A stretch of 64,000 nucleotides of DNA from Larkinella bovis (lineage in GTDB: Bacteria; Bacteroidota; Bacteroidia; Cytophagales; Spirosomataceae): positions 372,001 through 436,000 of the forward strand of contig NZ_JBHSMA010000001.1 in the NCBI RefSeq assembly GCF_042655385.1, read 5' to 3'. The notes under the pieces are model-generated. The model was not told where the DNA came from, did not search any database, and was given only the letters and a program-made list of their open reading frames with translations. The position numbers were made by a program, and so were the translations under genes. This document shows, piece by piece, positions 58,067-64,000 of the stretch. Position 1 is the stretch's first letter. Each line of letters begins with the position of its first letter.

Positions 58067-58084
58067 CTTTAAACGCCGTTTAAG
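58067..58084. repeat. Dispersed TTTAAA dyad, phage immunity end
   Basis: CTTTAAACGCCGTTTAAG has a perfect TTAAAC/GTTTAA dyad in the non-coding phage end. The stretch 58026-58325 otherwise has no gene; it is AT-rich with polypyrimidine blocks, as expected of a transposon end. Confidence 0.6.
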
Positions 58085-58268
58085 TCTGGCTCCATTCCCT
58101 CAAATTCTGCAAGGAAAATCCAATTCCCTCCCCTGGTTTGCCTGGATTTTGCCCCGAAAATTCAACCCAATTATAAGCTCGATTCAATTTTTACGCTTGG
58201 ATGATTTTGGGCAAAAAATATAAATAGCTGATTGTCAGTGAAAAGGCAAAAAATTAATAAAACTATTC

Positions 58269-58301
58269 TTTACCGTTGGTTTTACCCCCTATACGTTTTG
58301 T
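58269..58301 (-). repeat. Terminal motif of the prophage, right side of the window
   Basis: Read on the minus strand: ACAAAACG (58294-58301), then CCAACGGTAAA (58269-58279). These are the same two motifs, in the same inward order, as at 22477-22519. Further inward both ends share CGTAAAAATT and ATTTTTGCCC type blocks. Confidence 0.5.
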
Positions 58302-58496
58302 AACCCTTCTCCATTTATTACAATCATTCAGGCCCATAACCGGTATTCGGATTCAACCGGCGCAATGGGGCATCCATCGGCAGAAATCCGGCATTCGGCG
58401 GTTTTGAGTAGCCGATTTGGGGTTTCAGTACTACCTTGGACGCTAGTAGGCGCGATGCGCTTCCTATGTTTTGTAATAATTGGTTTTATTTCGTAC

Positions 58497-58519
58497 AATC
58501 CCCGGCCTTGTCGGGGATT
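58497..58519. terminator. Strong hairpin in the host intergenic region
   Basis: AATCCCCG and CGGGGATT form a perfect 8-bp stem with a 7-nt loop. It is not close behind any gene that remains here; it may be a terminator left from a gene or context separated by the phage insertion. Confidence 0.5.
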
Positions 58520-58625
58520 TGTCTTTTCGGGATACAGGATACGGTTTTGTCTATTTCTTGCCAGGCCTGTAAAACCGTATACCGAAAACCGAGTACCGAA
58601 ACCGATAAACCGTATCCCGAAAACC
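58520..58625. repeat. Host intergenic repeat element, copy C
   Basis: TTTTCGGGATACAGGATACGG units on the left and TACCGAAAACC/CGTATCCCGAAAACCGG units on the right enclose TTCTTGCCAG-CCTGTAAA, the same core end as copies A and B. It fills most of the space upstream of the kinase gene. Confidence 0.45.
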
Positions 58626-58657
58626 GGACACCATCTCATCCTTAACGCTGGTTCATC

Positions 58658-59812
58658 ATGAACGCATTACCCCTCTCTAACCGATTATCGAATCGTCAGA
58701 AGTGGCAACTGGCCGCCAGTGTCTTTGCCATTTACTTTCCCATCCGCGTGTATGTTAACTGGCCGATCTGGTATGATCGGTATCCGGCGAATTTTTTCTG
58801 GGCGATACTCGACCGCATCTGGCCGTTATGGTTGATGGAAATCGGCATCACGCTCCTGTTTTTTGTACTTTGGCTCAGCGTTACCGAATGGATTCAGCAG
58901 CGGTTTTTTAACCAACTGGGAAAAGAGTTTCTGGTTGAATTTAAATTGCCGACCCAACTGGCGACGCTCGTGGTCGCGGGCGCGCTGGCAATTTTGTTTA
59001 ATATCGGCTTTGGAAACCTGTGGATTTCGATCGACGGTTTTCTCGAAAGACAGCTGAATTATTCACCAATGTCGATGTGGCTTCAGTTCATCGATGCCGA
59101 CTGTCTGGCGGTTGACCTCCAGCGCCGTCAGAAAATGAACAACGGCCTGACGGTGATGGCGATGGTATCGGCGTTTTACCTGGCGGCCAACCGGCGCGGT
59201 TACAAACGGCTGGAAGATTTGCGCGTCAAGGGGGAGCAACTGAAACAGGAGGCCGTTCAGGCCCAGTTTTCGGCGTTGAAAAACCAGGTTAATCCGCATT
59301 TTCTGTTCAATAGTCTGAGCATCCTTTCGTCGCTGGTCGAAACGAACACGAAACTGTCGGTGCAGTATATCAACCGGTTGTCGAAGGTGTACCGGTATAT
59401 TCTGGAACAGCGTAACGACGAACGCATCAGCCTGAAATCGGAGCTGGAATTTATGGATTCGTACCTGTTTCTGCTCCATACCCGGTTTGCCGACAAGCTG
59501 AACGTGCTGATCAACATCCCGGAGGGCGACCGGGCACGCTACGGCATAGCCCCGCTGACGTTGCAACTGCTGGTTGAAAATGCCGTGAAACACAACCAGA
59601 TGTCGAACGAAAAACCGCTGGTGGTGACGATTGAGCAACAGGATGACTACCTGGTCGTGCGCAACGGCATCCGGCTGCGGCCCAAGACGGAGGCTTCGAC
59701 GGGCCTGGGGTTGCAGAATATCATCAGCCGGTATAACCTGCTCACAAACCGGGCGGTCGAAATTAAACAGAATGAACGCGAATTTGTGGTCAAAATCCCG
59801 CTATTGCCATGA
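58658..59812 (+). CDS. LytS/YehU-type sensor histidine kinase
   Basis: A 384-residue membrane kinase. About four hydrophobic segments occupy residues 15-180 (for example MEIGITLLFFVLWLSV and LATLVVAGALAILFNIGF). The His_kinase domain follows with the H-box NQVNPHFLFNSLSILSSL, the N-box LLVENAVKHNQMS and the G-box GLGLQNIISRY. The ATG overlaps nothing upstream; the stop overlaps the regulator's start (ATGA). It pairs with the LytTR response regulator; signal unknown. Confidence 0.92.
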   Translation: MNALPLSNRLSNRQKWQLAASVFAIYFPIRVYVNWPIWYDRYPANFFWAILDRIWPLWLMEIGITLLFFVLWLSVTEWIQQRFFNQLGKEFLVEFKLPTQLATLVVAGALAILFNIGFGNLWISIDGFLERQLNYSPMSMWLQFIDADCLAVDLQRRQKMNNGLTVMAMVSAFYLAANRRGYKRLEDLRVKGEQLKQEAVQAQFSALKNQVNPHFLFNSLSILSSLVETNTKLSVQYINRLSKVYRYILEQRNDERISLKSELEFMDSYLFLLHTRFADKLNVLINIPEGDRARYGIAPLTLQLLVENAVKHNQMSNEKPLVVTIEQQDDYLVVRNGIRLRPKTEASTGLGLQNIISRYNLLTNRAVEIKQNEREFVVKIPLLP

Positions 59813-60579
59813 ACGTACTGATTATTGAGGACGAAGAACTAACCGCCCGCCGATTGACCAATTTGCTGCGCGACTACGACCCGACGATCCGGGTGCTGGC
59901 GCAGTTACCCTCGGTGGCCAAGTCGATCGAATGGTTCGAAAACGCGGAAGACGAGCAGCCCGACCTGATTTTTCTGGATATCCACCTCGAAGACGATCTG
60001 GGTTTCCGGCTGATCGACGAACTCAATTTAACCACGCCGATCATTTTTACGACGGCCTACGATGAGTATGCCTTACAGGCTTTTAAAACCAACAGTATCG
60101 ATTACCTGCTGAAACCCATCGATTCGGACGAACTGGCGGCAGCCATCGACAAGTTCAGGGCGCTACGCCAAAACCGGGTCGAACTCTCGGTCAATTCGGA
60201 CGTGCTGGAGCAGATGAAAGCCAACTACCGGCCCAATACCTACCGCGACCGGTTTATGGTAACGGTGGGGCCGCGGGCTTTTCGGGTGAAAACCGACGAT
60301 ATTGCCTATTTCTTCTATGAGAATAAGAGTACTTTTCTGACTACCCGCGAGGGCCATAACTTTGACATTGACTATAGCCTGGAGAAATTAGGGCAATTGC
60401 TGGACCCTCACCAGTTCTTTCGGGTCAACCGCTCGTTTCTGGTGGCGGATTCGGCGATTCTGTCCGTCTACACCTACTCGGGGAGTCGGCTCAAACTGGA
60501 ATTGCAGCCCGAACCCCGGCAGGAAGTGTTCGTAAGCATCGACCGGGTGACGGCCTTCAAGGAATGGATGGGCCGCTGA
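59809..60579 (+). CDS. LytTR family response regulator
   Basis: A 256-residue regulator. The receiver domain has the acidic pocket VLIIEDEELTARRL, phospho-acceptor Asp in LIFLDIHLEDDLG, TTAYDEYALQAF and the Lys in DYLLKPID. The C-terminal LytTR DNA-binding domain contains DDIAYFFYENKSTFLTTR, FFRVNRSFLV and SGSRLKLEL. It is translationally coupled to the kinase upstream; targets unknown. The phage encodes a separate single-domain LytTR protein at 50.2 kb. Confidence 0.93.
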   Translation: MNVLIIEDEELTARRLTNLLRDYDPTIRVLAQLPSVAKSIEWFENAEDEQPDLIFLDIHLEDDLGFRLIDELNLTTPIIFTTAYDEYALQAFKTNSIDYLLKPIDSDELAAAIDKFRALRQNRVELSVNSDVLEQMKANYRPNTYRDRFMVTVGPRAFRVKTDDIAYFFYENKSTFLTTREGHNFDIDYSLEKLGQLLDPHQFFRVNRSFLVADSAILSVYTYSGSRLKLELQPEPRQEVFVSIDRVTAFKEWMGR

Positions 60580-60611
60580 GGAACAGGGCGAAAAACCGGT
60601 TCAGGGCGGTT

Positions 60612-61337
60612 TCAGAGCGTACCGGGCGGATCGAGCAACGAGCCTTTGGGCCATTTCCGGTGTCGGAGATACCCCCAGATATCCTTGAAAAATTCGGTAT
60701 AAATGACGGTCCCGAAGCTGTAGTACATGCCGTTGTAGTGCTGATCGACATTGGTCTGGAAGAGCGAATACCGGTATCCGACCTGCGCATTTAATCCGAC
60801 CCAGCGGGAAGCTTTCCACTGGCTGTAGGCGCCCACCTGCAGCGGCATGAAAAAATCCCAGTGCGAACGACCTTTCAGCGTATCAGTCCGGGTGTCGGTT
60901 GTCACGGCGGAGGCTTTACCGGCCCCCATTTCGACCGGAAGGCTGAACATCCACCGCCGGTTGTTGATGATGTTGGGCCAGAACATCAGGCTGCCGTAAG
61001 CCATATCGGTTTTGGTATAATACGCCAGATTAAGCCGCCGGGCCGCGTTCCGGTGCCAGTTGATCAGTCGGAGGTAGGAGCTGTACGACAGCCAGTAATA
61101 GCCCAGCGTAATCTGGTGGCGGTTGCGCCCCAGCACAATGCCGGAGTTAACCCCCCAGACGTTGACCGGCTGCCGGTTGACGAATGAATTGCGGAAATCG
61201 AGATTCAGCGCCCAGCGGATGGGTTTGGTTTTTTCCTGCTTCACCGAATCCAGGGGCATACCGGCCCGCGCAGCCTCCGAAAAACCGGTCGTGCTGCTAA
61301 CCAGAAGAAGCCACCCAACAATCAGGAACGTTTTCAT
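60612..61337 (-). CDS. Outer-membrane beta-barrel-like hypothetical protein
   Basis: A 241-residue exported protein with a signal peptide (MKTFLIVGWLLLVSSTTGFS). The body has alternating aromatic/polar strands (QITLGYYWLSYSSYLRLINW, AYGSLMFWPNIINNRRWMF, WVGLNAQVGYRYSLFQ) as in small outer-membrane barrels. No family recognised. It converges with the LytTR regulator and follows the RND efflux gene on the same strand across a terminator-like hairpin. Confidence 0.7.
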   Translation of the reverse strand: MKTFLIVGWLLLVSSTTGFSEAARAGMPLDSVKQEKTKPIRWALNLDFRNSFVNRQPVNVWGVNSGIVLGRNRHQITLGYYWLSYSSYLRLINWHRNAARRLNLAYYTKTDMAYGSLMFWPNIINNRRWMFSLPVEMGAGKASAVTTDTRTDTLKGRSHWDFFMPLQVGAYSQWKASRWVGLNAQVGYRYSLFQTNVDQHYNGMYYSFGTVIYTEFFKDIWGYLRHRKWPKGSLLDPPGTL

Positions 61338-61352
61338 GCCTTCAAGACAAAA

Positions 61353-61370
61353 CCCGCCAAAATTGGCGGG
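61353..61370 (-). terminator. Terminator after the RND efflux gene
   Basis: CCCGCCAA and TTGGCGGG form a perfect 8-bp stem with a 2-nt centre, 38 bases downstream of the RND stop codon. On the minus strand it precedes a T-containing TTTTG stretch. Confidence 0.6.
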
Positions 61371-61407
61371 TCTGTACCGATTCTCTTAAAACATTGTCAG
61401 AAATTTT

Positions 61408-64000
61408 TTAAACGGACGCCAGGGTTTTGGGCCGGTAAAAGACATAAAAGATCAGCGGGAAGATGAAAAGCGTCAGGAAAGTCGCCGTGATCAGCCCACC
61501 AATTACCACAATCGCGAGCGGTTTGGACGTTTCGGACCCGATGCCCGTGGAAATGGCCGCCGGGATGAGGCCAATGGCCGCCATCATCGCCGTCATCACC
61601 ACCGGACGGACCCGCGAAATCACGCCCTGGCGGATGGAGTCGTTGAGGGTGAGTTGGTTATGCAGGTTTTTCTTAAAAACCGAGATCAGAATCACGCCGT
61701 TCTGGATGCAGATTCCAAACAGGGCGATGAAACCAATGCCCGCCGAAATGCTGAAATTGACGTGGGTGATGAGCAGGGCCGCGATCCCGCCGATGATGGC
61801 GAATGGCACGTTGAACAACACCAGTCCCGCATCTTTCACGTTGCCAAACAGGACAAACAGGATGAAGAAAATTCCCAATAAACTGATCGGAACTACCTGC
61901 TCCAGCCGGGCGGTGGCGCGTTGCTGGTTTTCGAAATCCCCGGCCCATTTGATGGTGTAGCCCTGCGGCAGTTTGACGTTGGCGGCTACCTTCTGCTGCG
62001 CTTCGGCGACCGCGCTCCCCATGTCGCGGCCCCGAACCGAGAATTTGACGGCCCCGTAGCGCTGGTTGCCTTCGCGGTAGATCAGAATCGGGCCGGTTTG
62101 GGTGTAAATCCGGGCGATCTCCTTGATCGGAATCTGCGAACCGTTGTTGGTCGGCACCATCAGGTTCCCGATTTCGGCTTCGTTGGAACGGAACGGTTCG
62201 TCGTACCGAATCCGCAGGTCAAACTTCCGTTCGCCTTCGTAAATCTGCGTAGCGGCTTTTCCGCCAATGGCCATTTCGACCACGGTTTGGGCATTGGCCT
62301 TATCAACGCCGTACAGGGCTAGTTTCCGTTCATCCAGCTCGATCCGTAATTCCGGCTGCCCAATGTTTCGGATAACACCCAGATCGGTAATGCCCTGAAC
62401 CGTTGCCAGTTGCTTCTGAACTTCGGTGGATTTCCGTTCCAGCGTGTACAGGTCCGGTCCGTAGATTTTCACCGCAATCGATCCTTTGACACCCGAAACC
62501 GCTTCGGCCACGTTGTCCATAATGGGTTGCGAAAAGCCGAAATCGACGCCCGGAAAAACCGCCAGTTTTTGCTGCATCCGGCGGATAAGCTGCTCTTTCG
62601 TAAGGCTGCTGCCGGGCCGACGTTGGGCCCATTCTTCTTTCGGGTAAATGCTGACCAGAAACTCGATATTGTAAAAACCGGTGGGGTCGGTGCCGTCGTT
62701 CGGGCGACCCGTTTGCGAAATCACGCCTTTCACTTCCGGAAACTGTTCGAAAACGTGGCGCATCTGGGTAGTCAGCTTGACGGATTCGGGCAGCGAAATG
62801 CTCATCGGCATGCTGGCCCGCACGTAAATCGAGCCTTCGTCCAGTTCGGGCAGAAATTCGGTGCCGAGCAGTTTAAAACCAGACAAACCAACCATCACCA
62901 GTCCGGCGGCCACCAGCAAACTCAGTTTTTTGTGCGCGAACGTAAAACCGAAGGCTTTGGTCGCGTTGCGGGTGATGAATTCGACCACCGGATTATGTTT
63001 TTCGCGCACATCTTTTTTCAGCAGGAAACTCGCCAGAACCGGCACCAGCGTCAGCGTGAAAATCAGGGCGCCGAGCAAGGCAAAACCGAGCGTCCAGGCC
63101 AGCGGGGAAAACATTTTTCCTTCGACTTTCTGAAAGGAGAAAATAGGAATCAAACAGGTGATAATGATCAGTTTCGAGAAGAAAATGGCCTTTCCCATTT
63201 CGGTGCCGGTTTTGCGCAGCACGCCCAGTTTGGCGAGTTTGTTGAATTTCGGCATCCCGGTATGCATCGCCATGTCGTCGAGGGTTACAAAAATTCCTTC
63301 GACCATCACGACGGCACCGTCCACAATAATCCCGAAGTCGATGGCTCCCATCGAGAGCAGATTGGCCGACATGCCCTTGAGTCGCAGGCAGATGAAGGCA
63401 AACAGCAGGGCCAGCGGGATGATGATCGAAACCGTTACCGTCGTGCGCCAGTCGGCCATGAACAGGAAGACGATCACCGTTACAAAAACCAGGCCCTCGA
63501 TCAGGTTATGCGTCACCGTATGCGTCGCAAAATGAATCAGCGTCTCCCGGTTGTAAAACGTGTCGATCTGTACGTCAGACGGCAGAATGCTGGTGTTGAG
63601 TTCATTGATTTTCGCTTTCACGTTCTCGATGACGGCGCTCGGATTTTCGCCTTTCCGCATCACGACGATGCATTCTACCACATCGTTCTGGTTGTCCCGG
63701 CCCGCCTGGCCCAGTCGCGGCAGCGCCGATTCCGACACCTGCGCTACGTTACGGACCATGATGGGGGTCCCGTTGGCGTTTTTGATGATGATGTTCCCGA
63801 TGTCCTGGCTGTTCTTGAGCAGACCGATGCCGCGCACGACGTAGGCTTCCGAATTTTTCTCGATCACATCGCCCCCCACGTTGACGTTGGAATTGGCGAC
63901 GGCCTGGTACAATTGCAGCGGGGTAATGCCGTAATCGAGCAACCGGCGCGGATCGACCGAAATCTCGTAGGTCTTGACCTCACCGCCGAAACTGACCACA
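61408..64000 (-). CDS. CzcA/CusA family heavy-metal efflux RND transporter (N-terminus beyond the window)
   Basis: 863 codons of an inner-membrane RND pump are present; the gene continues past the right edge, so about 170-190 N-terminal residues are missing. HME-RND features are clear. The proton-relay helix carries AIDFGIIVDGAVVMVEGIF with its two Asp. Periplasmic porter segments include FYNRETLIHFATHTVTHNLI, GSIYVRASMPMSISLPESV and VSGVKGSIAVKIYGPDLYT. C-terminal helices include FISAGIGFIALFGICIQNGV and RPVVMTAMMAAIGLIPAAIS. Such pumps expel Co/Zn/Cd or Cu/Ag with a periplasmic adaptor and an outer-membrane channel, probably encoded just outside the window. The metal cannot be decided. Confidence 0.93.
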   Translation of the reverse strand, partial: VVSFGGEVKTYEISVDPRRLLDYGITPLQLYQAVANSNVNVGGDVIEKNSEAYVVRGIGLLKNSQDIGNIIIKNANGTPIMVRNVAQVSESALPRLGQAGRDNQNDVVECIVVMRKGENPSAVIENVKAKINELNTSILPSDVQIDTFYNRETLIHFATHTVTHNLIEGLVFVTVIVFLFMADWRTTVTVSIIIPLALLFAFICLRLKGMSANLLSMGAIDFGIIVDGAVVMVEGIFVTLDDMAMHTGMPKFNKLAKLGVLRKTGTEMGKAIFFSKLIIITCLIPIFSFQKVEGKMFSPLAWTLGFALLGALIFTLTLVPVLASFLLKKDVREKHNPVVEFITRNATKAFGFTFAHKKLSLLVAAGLVMVGLSGFKLLGTEFLPELDEGSIYVRASMPMSISLPESVKLTTQMRHVFEQFPEVKGVISQTGRPNDGTDPTGFYNIEFLVSIYPKEEWAQRRPGSSLTKEQLIRRMQQKLAVFPGVDFGFSQPIMDNVAEAVSGVKGSIAVKIYGPDLYTLERKSTEVQKQLATVQGITDLGVIRNIGQPELRIELDERKLALYGVDKANAQTVVEMAIGGKAATQIYEGERKFDLRIRYDEPFRSNEAEIGNLMVPTNNGSQIPIKEIARIYTQTGPILIYREGNQRYGAVKFSVRGRDMGSAVAEAQQKVAANVKLPQGYTIKWAGDFENQQRATARLEQVVPISLLGIFFILFVLFGNVKDAGLVLFNVPFAIIGGIAALLITHVNFSISAGIGFIALFGICIQNGVILISVFKKNLHNQLTLNDSIRQGVISRVRPVVMTAMMAAIGLIPAAISTGIGSETSKPLAIVVIGGLITATFLTLFIFPLIFYVFYRPKTLASV

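Larger units (their letters stand above)
22452..58326 (-). mobile_element. Mu-like transposable prophage, apparently complete (ends approximate)
   Basis: The region between the ABC operon and the LytS/LytTR pair holds a full Mu-like gene set: repressor, DDE transposase, AAA target-choice ATPase, GemA-like protein, terminase subunits, DUF935 portal, MuF head protein, gpG-like protein, prohead protease, capsid, sheath, tube, tape measure, hub, spike, baseplate J, fibres and M15 endolysin. The immunity end is on the right. Both ends carry ACAAAACG followed by CCAACSGTAAA, in inverted orientation (22477-22519 and 58269-58301). Outward TG/CA dinucleotides at equal distance give 22452 and 58326, but no matching 5-bp duplication was found, so treat the ends as +/-20 bases. 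No gene looks broken. Confidence 0.85.

Noticed and set aside
22467..58318. TTTAT (22467-22471 and 58314-58318) as the target-site duplication
   Set aside because: It would place the left end at an A, without the 5'-TG expected of Mu-like ends, and at a different distance from ACAAAACG than the right end; TTTAT is also common in AT-rich DNA.

Overview
The window looks like a chromosome segment of a Bacteroidota bacterium of the order Cytophagales (a Spirosoma/Larkinella-like relative is my best guess, not proven). The evidence is: two large secreted proteins ending in type IX secretion (T9SS) sorting domains; promoter boxes of the Bacteroidota TTTG/TAnnTTTG type; a CotH-domain surface protein; a NamZ (DUF1343) muramidase; a LytS/LytTR two-component pair; and a prophage built from Bacteroidota-type Mu-like modules.

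Host left arm (1-22.4 kb): a pirin, a TrpF-like barrel with altered catalytic positions, a PspC/LiaF-like membrane pair, a giant CotH/T9SS protein, a LolC/E-like permease, a NamZ lipoprotein candidate, a SASA-type esterase with a T9SS tail (its start is disturbed by an A8 tract), guaA, two small acidic proteins, an alpha/beta hydrolase, a penicillin-acylase family enzyme, and an ABC transporter operon with its own GntR/YtrA-type regulator and a candidate operator.

Prophage (about 22.45-58.32 kb, about 36 kb): an apparently complete Mu-like transposable phage, reading from right to left. The immunity/early region lies at 56.5-58 kb: an XRE repressor diverges from a small HTH protein, followed by the DDE transposase (MuA-like) and AAA ATPase (MuB-like). 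A leftward block of small middle genes follows (54.5-48.7 kb; GemA-like, MazG-like, a single-domain LytTR protein, a tRNA-like hairpin). A rightward block (38.8-48.6 kb) carries terminase, the gp36-like protein, DUF935 portal, a MuF head protein fused to an ADP-ribosyltransferase domain, gpG-like morphogenesis protein, and a fibre ending in an SGNH esterase domain. A leftward block (38.65-23.27 kb) carries protease/scaffold, capsid, sheath, tube, M15 endolysin, a tail chaperone with an apparent programmed -1 frameshift, tape measure, hub, spike, baseplate and terminal tail proteins. The two late blocks diverge from a three-copy 20-bp-period palindrome array next to a good promoter. Similar sequence motifs at both ends support the assignment of the termini; I could not find a convincing target-site duplication.

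The phage also carries a dispersed dyad, approximately TTTAAAC-GCC-GTTTAA, at nine or more gene boundaries. It was not noticed in paired form in the host flanks and may be a stoperator-like regulatory network. Repressor operators (one repeated inside the repressor gene) and a TGTATACCT iteron array in front of a two-gene cargo operon (one gene encoding a bacterial PH-domain protein) complete the control regions.

Host right arm (58.3-64 kb): a LytS-type kinase and LytTR regulator pair, an outer-membrane-barrel-like protein, and the C-terminal part of a CzcA/CusA-type RND metal efflux pump that runs off the window. All calls rest on reading the sequence; no database search was run.
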